Assembly: GCA_944320675.1 (NCBI GenBank)
Contig: CALUIJ010000066.1
Location: 1 to 59,800, forward strand
Direction of reading: 5' to 3'
From: an uncultured Prevotella sp.
Lineage (GTDB): Bacteria > Bacteroidota > Bacteroidia > Bacteroidales > Bacteroidaceae
Length of the DNA stretch: 59,800 nt
Made by a program: the position numbers and the translations under genes. Below are positions 51,135 through 59,800 of this stretch, in pieces. Position 1 is the first letter of the stretch, and the number at the start of each line of letters is the position of its first letter. The notes under the pieces are model-generated. The model had not been told where the DNA came from. It did not search any database and saw only the letters and a list, made by a program, of their open reading frames with translations.

Positions 51135-51142
51135 CAAAAGTA
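51135..51142 (-). promoter_or_regulatory. Bacteroidetes -7 box for the DUF1232-men operon
   Basis: CAAAAGTA reads TACTTTTG on the minus strand, an exact TAnnTTTG match 36 bases before the start at 51099. I see no other such box before menF, so it may drive the whole operon. Confidence 0.6.
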
Positions 51143-51347
51143 GTGATTATTTTTGTTAAATCCAAATTTTTGCAGGCATACTTGCCAAGGGGCGCAGCCT
51201 GATAGGGGTCTGGGCGTTTGCCGCCTTGAAGTTCTGCTTTCAGCCCGCCCGCATGTAATGTTCATGCGTGTTGTGGCCGCCGTCGGCCGGGTTAGCCCTC
51301 CGGCGCCAAGTCAAAGTGTAACGTCTTGCGCGTATTCCGTTGCAATG

Positions 51348-51692
51348 TGTCATCTTGGAAATGTCCGCCCACATTTGCGGATTTAGGAAAACAAGGCCTG
51401 CGCCTACTTCGCCATTCGCCTTGAAATAGTCCCGATAGGGTATAACCTACCCTTGCTGCAAGGGCGGAGGCAAAGCCTTTGCGTAATGAAAGACGATGTT
51501 TTGCCCATAGGGAAACGGCGTTTTGCCTGCCGGAAAACGATGGTTTGCCCGTTGAAACTTTATGTTTTACCATGCGTTAAGTGCCATTTTCATGGCCGGA
51601 ACAATGATTTTTTTGCGCACAATCATGATGTTCTGATGTAAATAAAGGCATTTCAGCACTTTACGCTTGCACGCTTTTCCTCGCGTTTTTTC
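51348..51692 (+). repeat. Leader + 22-bp-period degenerate array + trailer element, copy C
   Basis: The gene-free stretch between the diverging DUF1232 and pepP genes contains the leader TGTCATCTTGGAAATGTCCG (51348-51367). T-runs in 22-base steps follow, beginning at 51478, 51499, 51521, 51544, 51565, 51587 and 51608. Units such as ACGATGTTTTGCC (51493), ACGGCGTTTTGCC (51515) and ACGATGGTTTGCC (51537) align at 22 bases. The trailer-like word CTTGCACGC lies at 51666-51674. The flanks (51143-51347 and 51693-51906) are gene-free, with short GC-rich palindromes only. Confidence 0.7.
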
Positions 51693-51906
51693 CGTCCAAA
51701 TGATTTTAATTTCAGGAAAAAGCGCCCTGCAAGCGTCATGTTGAATCAAAGTGACGGAAAAACCTGCGGTGTCCTGTCTTTATGTCATTCCGCGCGCTTT
51801 GTCCGCAGCTGTGGACAAAGCGGACTGGGAAATCGGAAAAGGACAATCGTAGATGGTGTGAAAACAAAAAAACTGTATTTTATTTTGCGGTTAGCGATAC
51901 TTACGT

Positions 51907-51914
51907 TATCTTTG
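51907..51914 (+). promoter_or_regulatory. Bacteroidetes -7 box for pepP
   Basis: TATCTTTG is an exact TAnnTTTG match. The leader to the ATG at 52027 is about 105 bases and contains GC-rich self-complementary words (GGCCGGCAAGTGCCGGG and GGCCTAAGGCC), so it may be structured. Confidence 0.6.
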
Positions 51915-52026
51915 CATACTAAAAAAACACCATGTCCGCTTTCTTACGCATGGCCGGCAAGTGCCGGGCGGGCCTAAGGCCGAGTGAGTGGGCGCATGAA
52001 TTTATGAATTTAATATTGTAAACCTT

Positions 52027-53436
52027 ATGTTTAATAAAGAGACTTACGTGAGGCGCCGCGGCGAATTGGGGAAGCTCGTAGGGAGCGGACTCATACTGTT
52101 GTTCGGCAACAACGACTCGCCCGCCAACTATCCGTCAAACTGTTATTACCCGTTCCGCCAGGATTCGACGTTCCTGTATTATTTCGGTCTCGGTCGCGAC
52201 GGGCTGGTAGGAGTAATCGACTTGGACGAGGGCACCGAGACTCTTGTCGGCGACGACATCGACATCGACGACATCGTATGGTATGGTTCGGTTGACAGCG
52301 TGGCCGACATGGCCCGCAGCGCAGGCGTGGCCCGCACTGCGCCCATGAAACAGCTTCAGGCCATTTGCAACGCAGCCTTGAAGGACCACAGGAAGATACA
52401 CTTCCTGCCGCCATACAGGCACGACACCATGCTCATGATAACCGATCTGCTCGGCATCCATCACGGACAGCAGCGCGAGTCGGCCTCGCTCGAGCTTATA
52501 AACGCCGTCGTGAAAATGCGCTCGGTGAAGGAGCCTCAGGAAATCGACGAGATAGAGGCTGCGTGCGCTATAGGCTACAAGATGCACACCGCCGCCATGC
52601 GGGCCACACGGCCGGGCGTTACCGAGAAGTACGTCGGCGGCATTGTCAACGGCGTGGCCGGTTCATACGGTGCGATGGTGAGCTTCGCTACCATCTTCAC
52701 ACAGCACGGCGAGATAATGCACGGCGTGCCGCGTTGGGACGAGTTGCAGGAGGGCCGTCTGGCGTTGTGCGACGCCGGAGCCGAGAACCGCAACAACTAT
52801 TGTTCAGACAATACGCGCACGTATCCGGTTAGCGGCAAGTTCACGCAGCGGCAGCTTGAAATATACCGCATCGTCGAGGAATGCCACGACTACGTGCTCG
52901 GCGTGGCCAAGCCGGGCGTGAAGTATAAGGACGTGCACATGGCCGTATGCCGCCTCATGGCCGCGCGCCTGAAGGAGCTCGGGCTTATGAAGGGCGACAC
53001 CGACGAGGCCGTAGAGGCCGGCGCCCATGCCTTGTTCCTGCCCCATGGGCTTGGGCACATGATGGGCATGGACGTACACGACATGGAAGGACTGGGCCAG
53101 GTGCATGTGGGCTTCGACGCTGAGACGCGGCCCTCCACGCAGTTCGGTACAAACGCCTTGCGCATGGGCCGCAGGCTGGAGCCGGGCTTCGTAGTCACCG
53201 ACGAGCCGGGCATATACTTCATACCGGCGCTTATCGACAGTTGGCGCGCCGGTGGGTTGCACAAGGACTTCATCAATTACGACCTGCTTGAGACTTACAA
53301 GGACTTCGGCGGAATACGCATCGAGGACGACCTGCTTATAACGGCCGACGGATGCCGTTTCCTCGGCAAGGATCGCATACCTTACCATCCGGCTGACGTT
53401 GAAGAGTTCATGGCAAACAATCAACCAAACAAATAA
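52027..53436 (+). CDS. pepP: Aminopeptidase P family metallopeptidase (Xaa-Pro aminopeptidase)
   Basis: This 469-residue M24B protein has an N-terminal domain (residues 1-165, with NNDSPANYPSNCYYPFRQDS) and the pita-bread catalytic domain. Metal-binding and active-site blocks are GALCDAG-like LALCDAGAENRNNYCSDNTR, FLPHGLGHMMGMDVHDMEGL and VVTDEPGIYFIPALIDSW, then GGIRIEDDLLI. It removes an N-terminal residue before proline in the cytoplasm; there is no signal peptide. It has its own promoter at 51907-51914. The secreted C1B peptidase gene follows after 15 bases, so the two are likely co-transcribed. Confidence 0.93.
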   Translation: MFNKETYVRRRGELGKLVGSGLILLFGNNDSPANYPSNCYYPFRQDSTFLYYFGLGRDGLVGVIDLDEGTETLVGDDIDIDDIVWYGSVDSVADMARSAGVARTAPMKQLQAICNAALKDHRKIHFLPPYRHDTMLMITDLLGIHHGQQRESASLELINAVVKMRSVKEPQEIDEIEAACAIGYKMHTAAMRATRPGVTEKYVGGIVNGVAGSYGAMVSFATIFTQHGEIMHGVPRWDELQEGRLALCDAGAENRNNYCSDNTRTYPVSGKFTQRQLEIYRIVEECHDYVLGVAKPGVKYKDVHMAVCRLMAARLKELGLMKGDTDEAVEAGAHALFLPHGLGHMMGMDVHDMEGLGQVHVGFDAETRPSTQFGTNALRMGRRLEPGFVVTDEPGIYFIPALIDSWRAGGLHKDFINYDLLETYKDFGGIRIEDDLLITADGCRFLGKDRIPYHPADVEEFMANNQPNK

Positions 53437-53451
53437 ACCAAACCAAAAGAA

Positions 53452-54636
53452 ATGAAAAAACTATTAGCAATGTGCGTGCTGGCCTGCATGACGGCCGGTG
53501 CCAACGCGCAGGACAAGAGCGCGCCTGTGTTCACGACTGTGAAGGCTAACCCGATTACGAGCATCAAGGACCAGAACCGCAGCGGTACGTGCTGGGCTTA
53601 CTCTACGCTGAGCTTCCTTGAAAGCGAAATCCTGAAGAGCACGGGCAAGACTTACAACCTGTGCGAAATGTTCATCGCCAACAAGGACTACATGGACCGC
53701 GCGGTGCTGACGGTCAGGATGCACGGCGACAGCCAGTTCTCTCAGGGCGGCAGCTTCTCTGACGTGGTGACGATAATGAAGGAGCACGGCATCTGCCCCG
53801 AAGAGGCCATGCCCGCTCCCGGTTCGCTTACAGGCGACTCGCTTGCCAACTTCGACGAGTTCTTCGGCGTGATGGAGCCTTATGTCGCCGCAATATCCAA
53901 GAGCAAGGCGAAGAAGATATCACAGCAGTGGCGCAAGGGCCTGCAGGGCATTATCGACGCTTATCTCGGCGAGTGCCCTGAGAAGTTCGTTTACGAGGGC
54001 AAGGAATATACTCCGAAAACGTTCGCCGAGAGCCTCGGCATCAATCTTGACGACTACGTGTCGATAACAAGCTTCACGCATCATCCCTTCTATACGCAGT
54101 TCGCGATCGAAGTGCAGGACAACTGGCGCTGGAAACCGTCCTACAACCTTCCGATGGACGAAATGATGCGCATCATCGACAATGCCATCAACGAGGGCTA
54201 TACGATTGCATGGGGCGGCGACGTCACCGAGGACGGCTTCACCCGCAAGGGCCTCGGCATGGCTTACGACGTGAAGAAGGCGCGCAGCATGGCCGGCACC
54301 GACGCTGACAAGTGGTTCAAGCTGTCGGCAACCGAGAAGAGAGGCAAGCTTGACTCGCTCGGCGTCGACGCTCCGGAGATTGTGCCTACGCAGGAAATGC
54401 GCCAGGAGGCTTTCGACAACTGGGAGACTACCGACGACCACGGTATGCACCTCTACGGAATCGCCAAGGATAAGAACGGCAAGGAATTCTACATGGTGAA
54501 GAACTCTTGGGGCGAGTACGGCGACTACAAGGGCACTTGGTACATGAGCAAGAATTTCGTAGCTTACAAGACTATGAACTTCATGGTCAACAAGAACGCC
54601 ATTCCGAAGGATATCAGGAAGAAGCTGGGTATCTGA
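53452..54636 (+). CDS. Secreted C1B cysteine peptidase (bleomycin hydrolase/aminopeptidase C type)
   Basis: This 394-residue papain-fold protein has a signal peptide (MKKLLAMCVLACMTAGANAQ). The catalytic cysteine is C47 in NRSGTCWAYSTLSFLESE, the histidine is expected in TTDDHGMHLYGIAKDKNG, and the asparagine in FYMVKNSWGEYGDYKG. These fit the C1B family (PepC, bleomycin hydrolase), normally a cytoplasmic hexamer; the signal peptide makes this one periplasmic, as in many Bacteroidetes relatives. It is the second gene after pepP. A hairpin follows 26 bases after the stop. Confidence 0.92.
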   Translation: MKKLLAMCVLACMTAGANAQDKSAPVFTTVKANPITSIKDQNRSGTCWAYSTLSFLESEILKSTGKTYNLCEMFIANKDYMDRAVLTVRMHGDSQFSQGGSFSDVVTIMKEHGICPEEAMPAPGSLTGDSLANFDEFFGVMEPYVAAISKSKAKKISQQWRKGLQGIIDAYLGECPEKFVYEGKEYTPKTFAESLGINLDDYVSITSFTHHPFYTQFAIEVQDNWRWKPSYNLPMDEMMRIIDNAINEGYTIAWGGDVTEDGFTRKGLGMAYDVKKARSMAGTDADKWFKLSATEKRGKLDSLGVDAPEIVPTQEMRQEAFDNWETTDDHGMHLYGIAKDKNGKEFYMVKNSWGEYGDYKGTWYMSKNFVAYKTMNFMVNKNAIPKDIRKKLGI

Positions 54637-54661
54637 TGTAAAGCAGGTAGAAACATAAAAG

Positions 54662-54716
54662 TGACGGGCGGACAATGGTTTTACACTTTGTCCGCCCATT
54701 TGTCGTCCGCCCGTCA
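54662..54716 (+). terminator. Hairpin with two alternative right arms after the C1B peptidase
   Basis: GGGCGGACAA (54666-54675) pairs exactly with TTGTCCGCCC (54688-54697). The overlapping TGACGGGCGGAC (54662-54673) pairs exactly with GTCCGCCCGTCA (54705-54716). The two stems exclude each other. The first gives a 10-bp terminator-like hairpin without a T-run; the second is 12 bp. Confidence 0.6.
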
Positions 54717-54922
54717 GCTTCCGTTAAATTCAGTATAATTATAATATTTCTGCTTGAAAAACACGATTTTCTTGTTTTTTATTTGTAATTTTACACGCTC
54801 TTTGTTTGAGTGGCGCGTGCTTGCGTCTGCTTGGGCGTTTTGACGGGAGCGTGGCTGGAGCCGGAAGTGCAGCTTGATGTTCCGGCCCGGCCTTAAGGAC
54901 AGGAAAATAAAAGAACGATATA

Positions 54923-56650
54923 ATGCATTTCAAATGGAATTACGAAAAACCGACATCAGAACAAACAAGGACGGCTGAAGAGCTTGGCGCGAAGCTGGGC
55001 ATAAGTCCCATACTTGCCGGCATATTGATTAAGCGCGGAGTCACGACGGAATCGGCCGCGAAGCGTTTCTTCCGCCCGCAACTTAACGACCTTATCAACC
55101 CGTTCCTGATGAAAGACATGGACGTGGCTGTTGACAGGCTTAACGATGCGATGGGACGTAAGGAACGCATCATGGTTTACGGCGACTACGATGTCGACGG
55201 ATGCACTGCCGTGGCGCTTGTGTACAAGTTCTTATTGCAGTTTTATTCCAATATAGATTATTACATCCCCGACCGTTATGACGAGGGGTATGGGGTAAGC
55301 TATAAGGGAATAGAGTATGCCAGGGAGACAGGCGTCAAGCTGATAATCATACTTGACTGCGGAATAAAGGCGATGAAGGAGATTGCTTATGCCAAGACTC
55401 TCGGCATAGACTTCATCATTTGCGACCATCACGTACCCGACGAGGAGATGCCCCCGGCCGTGGCCATACTTAACCCGAAGCGCGAGGACGACTCTTATCC
55501 GTTCAAGCATCTGTGCGGATGCGGGGTGGGGTTCAAGTTCATGCAGGCTTTTGCAAAGAACAACGGTATACCGTTTTCACGTTTGATACCGTTGCTTGAC
55601 TTGTGTGCGGTGAGCATCGCGGCCGACATAGTGCCGGTGGTCGACGAAAACCGCATACTGGCTTTCCACGGCCTAAAGCAGCTCAACCAGAATCCCAGCA
55701 TAGGCTTGAAAGCGATAATCGACATCTGCGGCCTTGGCGGCCGCACGCTGACTATGAGCGACATAGTTTTCAAGATAGGGCCGCGCATAAACGCGTCGGG
55801 CAGGATGGAGAACGGACGTGAGAGCGTTGACCTGCTGATAGAAAGGGAATTGGCCAACGCCTTGAAAAAGGCGAGGCACATCAATGAGTACAACGAGCAG
55901 CGCAAGGACATCGACAAGCAAATGACGGAGGAAGCCAACCAGATAATCTCCAAGATAGAGAGCCAAAAGCGCCATACGAGCATCGTGCTGTATGATGATA
56001 AGTGGAAGAAAGGGGTTATAGGCATAGTGGCTTCGAGGCTTACCGAGATTTACATCCGTCCGACGATTGTGTTGACGCGTGACAAAGACCTGGCTACAGG
56101 GTCGGCCCGCAGCGTTACCGGCTTTGACGTATATTCGGCGATAAAGAGTTGCCGCGACTTGCTAATCAATTTCGGCGGGCATACGTATGCCGCCGGGCTG
56201 ACGTTGAAGTGGAAGGACTTGCCGGAATTCCGCCGTCGTTTCCAGAAGTACGTTGACGAGCATATCCAACCGGAACAGACGGAAGCGATATTGAACATTG
56301 ACGCGATGATCGACTTCAAGGACATAACACGCAAATTGCATGCCGACCTGAGGAAGTTCGGACCGTTCGGCCCGATGAACACCAAGCCGCTGTTCTGCAC
56401 GACGGACGTTTATGACTTCGGTACGAGCAAAGTCGTCGGCAGGGAGCAGGAGCATATCAAGCTTGAGCTCGTCGATTCTAAATCTAATAATGTCATGAAC
56501 GGTATAGCGTTCGGGCAGAGCGGCTCGGCCAGGTATATAAAATCTAAACGGAGCTTTGACATCGCCTATACGATCGAGGATAACGTATTCAAGCACAATG
56601 GAATACAATTGCAGATTGAAGACATACGTCCGTCGGAAGAAAACTTATGA
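54923..56650 (+). CDS. recJ: Single-stranded-DNA-specific exonuclease RecJ
   Basis: RecJ degrades single-stranded DNA 5' to 3' in recombination and mismatch repair. The 575-residue DHH-family protein has motif I-II GDYDVDGCTAVALVYKFLLQ and ILDCGIKAMKEI, the DHH motif CDHHVPDEEMPPAV, then GCGVGFKF and the DHHA1 segment ATGSARSVTGFDVYSAIKSC with NFGGHTYAAGLTL. An OB-like domain follows. The length is normal. recQ starts 69 bases downstream in the same direction, so the pair may share a transcript. Confidence 0.96.
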   Translation: MHFKWNYEKPTSEQTRTAEELGAKLGISPILAGILIKRGVTTESAAKRFFRPQLNDLINPFLMKDMDVAVDRLNDAMGRKERIMVYGDYDVDGCTAVALVYKFLLQFYSNIDYYIPDRYDEGYGVSYKGIEYARETGVKLIIILDCGIKAMKEIAYAKTLGIDFIICDHHVPDEEMPPAVAILNPKREDDSYPFKHLCGCGVGFKFMQAFAKNNGIPFSRLIPLLDLCAVSIAADIVPVVDENRILAFHGLKQLNQNPSIGLKAIIDICGLGGRTLTMSDIVFKIGPRINASGRMENGRESVDLLIERELANALKKARHINEYNEQRKDIDKQMTEEANQIISKIESQKRHTSIVLYDDKWKKGVIGIVASRLTEIYIRPTIVLTRDKDLATGSARSVTGFDVYSAIKSCRDLLINFGGHTYAAGLTLKWKDLPEFRRRFQKYVDEHIQPEQTEAILNIDAMIDFKDITRKLHADLRKFGPFGPMNTKPLFCTTDVYDFGTSKVVGREQEHIKLELVDSKSNNVMNGIAFGQSGSARYIKSKRSFDIAYTIEDNVFKHNGIQLQIEDIRPSEENL

Positions 56651-56719
56651 CGGGAGGGAGCCTGCCGTTAATGTCGTATCGTCATGACTGATTTATAGCG
56701 CATGTAAAGGTTTTTGTGT

Positions 56720-58615
56720 ATGGATAAATGTCTTGAGGTTCTCCGTGAGTATTGGGGGTACGACGCTTTCAGGGGCATACAGCGCGAAATCATCGACAGT
56801 ATATGTGCAGGGCGTGATACGCTCGGCCTGATGCCTACCGGAGGTGGAAAGTCGGTTACATTCCAAGTACCGGCCTTGATGATGAAAGGCGTATGCATTG
56901 TTATAACGCCCCTGATAGCACTGATGAAAGACCAGGTGGATCATCTTAAAGCCCGGGGAATAAGGGCTGCCGCCGTTTATTCGGGAATGATGCATGCCGA
57001 TGTCGTCGCCACGTTGGAGAATGCCATATTCGGAGGTGTGAAGATTCTTTACGTCTCTCCGGAAAGACTTTCGTCAGAACTGTTCCAGAAGAAACTTTCC
57101 CACATGAAAGTGAGTTTCATAACGGTTGACGAAGCCCACTGTATAAGCCAATGGGGATATGATTTCCGTCCGTCGTACTTGAAGATATCCGAAATCAGGC
57201 GCATACAACCTGATGTTCCGGTACTTGCGCTGACGGCGACGGCTACGCCGAAGGTGGTCGATGACATACAGGACCGTCTCGGGTTTAAGGAGAAGAACGT
57301 ATTCCGCATGAGTTTCGAGCGCAAGAACCTCGCTTATGTAGTGACGAAGACGAGCGACAAGGAACGTGAGGCTCTGCGCCTGCTTAAAGAAGTTGACGGC
57401 TCGGCCATTGTCTACGTGAGAAGTCGTAAGCGAACAAAGGAAATTGCACAGACGCTATGCAGGGCCGGACTAAAAGCTACTTTTTACAATGCCGGACTTG
57501 AAGACGCGGTGAGAGAGGCGCGGCAGAAAGAATGGCAGGAGGATAAGGCTCGTGTGATGGTGGCCACCAACGCTTTCGGCATGGGAATCGACAAGGCCGA
57601 CGTGCGCCTTGTCGTGCATGTTGACTGTCCTGACTCCATCGAAGCTTATTTCCAGGAGGCTGGCCGTGCCGGACGCGACGGCAAGCCTGCGCGTGCCGTA
57701 CTGTTGTATGACGGCAATGACAAGGCAAAACTTAAACGGCGGATTAGCGAGACATTCCCCGACAAGGATGACATACGCGAGGTTTACGAACATCTTGCAT
57801 ATTTTTACCAAATAGCAATGGGTAGTGGGGCAGGGTGCCGTTTTGAGTTCAATATGGATAAGTTTTGCATGTATTTCCATCATTTCCCGATACCTGTAAA
57901 CTCGGCTCTTAAGATTCTGTCAAGGGCCGGCTATATAGAATATGAGGGCGAACGTGAGAATATGGCCCAGTTGACAATGTTGTTGAGGCGTGACGACTTG
58001 TACAGGCTCGACAGTCTTGACGAACGTGAGAATGCAGTGGTTACAACACTGTTGAGGAATTACGGCGGACTGTTTTCTGATTATTGCTACATAGACGAAA
58101 GTCTTATAGCCATGCAGACGGGAATAAGCCGCGATGATATTTACGGCATATTGAAGGATTTGAGCCGCCGGCGTATATTGCACTTCATCCCCCGCAAGAA
58201 GATACCGCACATAAGGTACACGCAGCGGCGTGAGGAAGCTGATAAATTGATGTTCGACAAAGAGGTGTATGACAACCGTAAGCAGGAATACGCTCAACGC
58301 ATAAATTCTATCATTAATTACGCTGAGAACAACGATATTTGCCGCAGCCGCCAATTATTGTATTATTTTGGCGAGAAAAAGTCTGTTGATTGCGGACAAT
58401 GCGATGTGTGCGTTAGCCATAATCCAGTACCTTTGTCGCGTGATACATCTGATTTTGTCAAGAAAGCGGTACTGAGATTGCTTGGTGACGGTTGTCGGCA
58501 TAGCATATCCGAACTTTCGGCAATTCAGGTTGAGCCGCGGATACTTAAAGAAGTTGTAGAATATATGGTTAGCGAAGAAGAGCTCATTATAAGGGATGGC
58601 ATGATCAGCCGATGA
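56720..58615 (+). CDS. recQ: RecQ-family ATP-dependent DNA helicase
   Basis: This 631-residue superfamily 2 helicase has the Walker A block LMPTGGGKSVTFQVPALMMK, the DEAH box VDEAHCISQWGYDFRPSYLK, ALTATATPKVVDDIQDRLGF, the helicase C-terminal domain (ATNAFGMGIDKADVRLVVHV, QEAGRAGRDGKPARAV) and the RecQ zinc site with CRSRQLLYYFGEKKSVDCGQ and CDVC. After the zinc site only about 65 residues remain, so I see no HRDC domain. The ATG at 56720 is preferred; a TTG two codons earlier (56714) would add little. A hairpin at 58646-58682 ends the gene. Confidence 0.95.
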   Translation: MDKCLEVLREYWGYDAFRGIQREIIDSICAGRDTLGLMPTGGGKSVTFQVPALMMKGVCIVITPLIALMKDQVDHLKARGIRAAAVYSGMMHADVVATLENAIFGGVKILYVSPERLSSELFQKKLSHMKVSFITVDEAHCISQWGYDFRPSYLKISEIRRIQPDVPVLALTATATPKVVDDIQDRLGFKEKNVFRMSFERKNLAYVVTKTSDKEREALRLLKEVDGSAIVYVRSRKRTKEIAQTLCRAGLKATFYNAGLEDAVREARQKEWQEDKARVMVATNAFGMGIDKADVRLVVHVDCPDSIEAYFQEAGRAGRDGKPARAVLLYDGNDKAKLKRRISETFPDKDDIREVYEHLAYFYQIAMGSGAGCRFEFNMDKFCMYFHHFPIPVNSALKILSRAGYIEYEGERENMAQLTMLLRRDDLYRLDSLDERENAVVTTLLRNYGGLFSDYCYIDESLIAMQTGISRDDIYGILKDLSRRRILHFIPRKKIPHIRYTQRREEADKLMFDKEVYDNRKQEYAQRINSIINYAENNDICRSRQLLYYFGEKKSVDCGQCDVCVSHNPVPLSRDTSDFVKKAVLRLLGDGCRHSISELSAIQVEPRILKEVVEYMVSEEELIIRDGMISR

Positions 58616-58645
58616 AATCTCGTTTCTTCGTTATCGCCTAAAAAA

Positions 58646-58682
58646 GGAATACCGCCTCTTGAAAATAATGAGGCGGTATTCC
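58646..58682. terminator. Perfect 13-bp hairpin serving recQ and the DUF805 gene
   Basis: GGAATACCGCCTC (58646-58658) and its exact inverse (58670-58682) form a 13-bp stem over an 11-base A+T-rich loop. On the minus strand it is followed by T6, a full intrinsic terminator for the DUF805 transcript. In the plus direction it lies 31 bases after recQ. Confidence 0.8.
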
Positions 58683-58780
58683 CGTATAGTGGTTTTCTAT
58701 CCCAATCGTTATATTGGGTGTTAAAATCTGAACGTTACGTTTGGATGACCGGTTGGGCTTAATTGTTGTAAACAGCCATG

Positions 58781-59299
58781 TTATATGGCATCCTCTGGAA
58801 CATATTTTGTGGAAATGCCGTATTTGTTAGGTTCGGGTTTACCGTCAAGCACGCAGAATACGAAAATCGTAAGGTTGACGATGATTGATACAAGTCCTGT
58901 TATTGTGAAAACAGGGCTTCTCAATGCGGCCATAGCCGCGTCGATGTCGGGATTTACGGCAGACAATGCTTCATAATATCCGCTGCCGGCCATATAGAAT
59001 TGTGCAAAAACGCTTATCAGTATTGCGGCCGTAACCCACCAACCACTGTGTCCGCGGTCGTGGAGGCGGCGTACTGTTACCGCCCATAATGTGAGTTGCA
59101 GGACGGTTGCGATTACTCCAAGCAGAATCGGGAATGGTGTAAGCATGAGGTTTAGCGCCATTGCGACGAGTATGTACGCCAAATAATACCACCACAACTC
59201 TGAACGGCGTGAGCGGCCGTTGAAGTTCAAAAGGTTGCTTAATACTGATTTTACAGACTCGCTGAAGCCCATGGAGGGCATTTTCTTGTAGTTTTCCAT
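58781..59299 (-). CDS. DUF805 membrane protein
   Basis: This 172-residue protein has the DUF805 N-terminal motif NFNGRSRRSELWWYYLAYIL and four hydrophobic segments, with VRRLHDRGHSGWWVTAAILI in the middle. Family members are small inner-membrane proteins of unknown function. The start (MENYKKMPSMGFSESVKSVL) is at 59299, and the stop is followed by the hairpin at 58646-58682. There is no clear -7 box on the minus strand upstream. Confidence 0.9.
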   Translation of the reverse strand: MENYKKMPSMGFSESVKSVLSNLLNFNGRSRRSELWWYYLAYILVAMALNLMLTPFPILLGVIATVLQLTLWAVTVRRLHDRGHSGWWVTAAILISVFAQFYMAGSGYYEALSAVNPDIDAAMAALRSPVFTITGLVSIIVNLTIFVFCVLDGKPEPNKYGISTKYVPEDAI

Positions 59300-59365
59300 A
59301 ATTGATTATATTTATAGTTTTGCAAGTTTACGCTTAAATTCCAAGTCAAGCTTATTGCTTATGTC

Positions 59366-59800
59366 TTAACCTTTAAGCAAGTCCGGGCGCAGGCGTTTTG
59401 TGCGCTCATAACTTTGTTCTATCTCCCAGTCTTTAATCTTTGCCTCGTTACCGCTAAGCAGTATGTCGGGCACGCGCCATCCTTTATATTCTGCAGGGCG
59501 TGTGTAAATCGGTGCTGACAGCATATCGTCCTGGAAACAGTCTGACAGTGCGCTTTGGTCGTCGCTGATGACACCTGGCACGAGCCTTACTATTGCGTCG
59601 GCCATTACGGCTGCGGCCAGCTCGCCTCCTGTGAGTACATAATCACCGATGCTTATTTCGCGGGTTATCAAGTGGTCGCGTATGCGTTGGTCGATGCCTT
59701 TATAGTGTCCGCATAATATTATGAGATTGCCTTTAAGCGAAAGGTCGTTGGCTATGTGTTGGTTGAAACGCTCGCCGTCGGGCGACGTGTAGATAACTTC
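59366..59800 (-). CDS. trmD: tRNA (guanine-N1)-methyltransferase TrmD, C-terminal part (truncated by window)
   Basis: TrmD methylates G37 of tRNAs that have G36, using SAM. The frame is open to the end of the window in phase (base 59800 is a first codon position), so the gene continues beyond it. The residues shown include [20 protein letters not shown] and [20 protein letters not shown], the trefoil-knot SAM site, and the C-terminal segment [20 protein letters not shown]. The apparent start at 59671 is an internal TTG. It is followed by the DUF805 gene on the same strand. Confidence 0.95.
   Translation of the reverse strand, partial: EVIYTSPDGERFNQHIANDLSLKGNLIILCGHYKGIDQRIRDHLITREISIGDYVLTGGELAAAVMADAIVRLVPGVISDDQSALSDCFQDDMLSAPIYTRPAEYKGWRVPDILLSGNEAKIKDWEIEQSYERTKRLRPDLLKG

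Overview
The window looks like ordinary chromosome of a Bacteroidales bacterium, most likely Prevotellaceae or a close relative. The evidence is the set of Bacteroidetes-specific families (DUF4296, DUF3078, DUF4924, DUF1460, DUF1573, Bacteroidetes-type YidC, a short MenE), the menFDBCE order, and repeated -7 boxes of the Bacteroidetes type TAnnTTTG about 25-120 bases upstream of starts. No rRNA, tRNA, insertion sequence, integrase, phage gene or CRISPR array was recognised. The nearest thing to an accessory island is a capsule/exopolysaccharide locus.

Layout. 1-3.2 kb: the 3' end of ileS, a TraR/DksA-like protein without cysteines, lspA, a DUF4296 lipoprotein and a small hypothetical. 3.2-12.6 kb: an A+T-richer polysaccharide operon (initiating phosphoglycosyl transferase, six-SLBB Wza-like exporter, Wzz, Wzx, Wzy and three GT2 glycosyltransferases). 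It converges on hisB at a perfect hairpin whose loop is the hisB stop codon. 12.6-25 kb: hisB and a membrane protein, a Gfo/Idh oxidoreductase, a DUF1460 hydrolase, a PaaI-like thioesterase, a ClC channel/antiporter, tsaC, a ROK kinase, a LysE exporter, DUF4924 and prfC. 25-34 kb: DUF169, an MFS permease, a secreted S9 peptidase, then yidC downstream of pyrG. 34-43.5 kb: a DUF3078 barrel protein, DUF1573, an acyl-ACP thioesterase, dapA, a DMP19-like acidic protein, smpB, a HAD phosphatase, a lipoprotein, lepA and a Crp/Fnr regulator. 43.5-51.1 kb: one long minus-strand operon (DUF1232, cupin, RluA, a 50-residue membrane protein, then menF-menD-menB-menC-menE for menaquinone). 51.1-59.8 kb: pepP, a secreted C1B peptidase, recJ, recQ, DUF805 and the 3' part of trmD.

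How the parts work together. The 3.2-12.6 kb locus holds every protein class of a Wzx/Wzy-dependent pathway but no sugar-nucleotide synthesis genes. The men cluster covers chorismate to dihydroxynaphthoyl-CoA. pyrG-yidC, recJ-recQ, pepP-pepC and lepA-crp are tandem pairs. Most transcription units end in long perfect hairpins that serve both strands.

The least expected content is non-coding. Three spacers (17.46-17.77, 36.20-36.48 and 51.35-51.69 kb) carry the same unannotated element: a shared leader word, a degenerate array with a 22-bp period and A- and T-tracts about every 11 bp, and a shared trailer word. Other spacers consist of short iterated words arranged as long imperfect inverted repeats (15.8, 16.9, 22.7, 23.4, 37.6 and 38.7 kb), and a 40-bp promoter-bearing repeat is duplicated upstream of tsaC. 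These are the best candidates for undescribed biology here. All interpretations come from reading the sequence; no database search was made.
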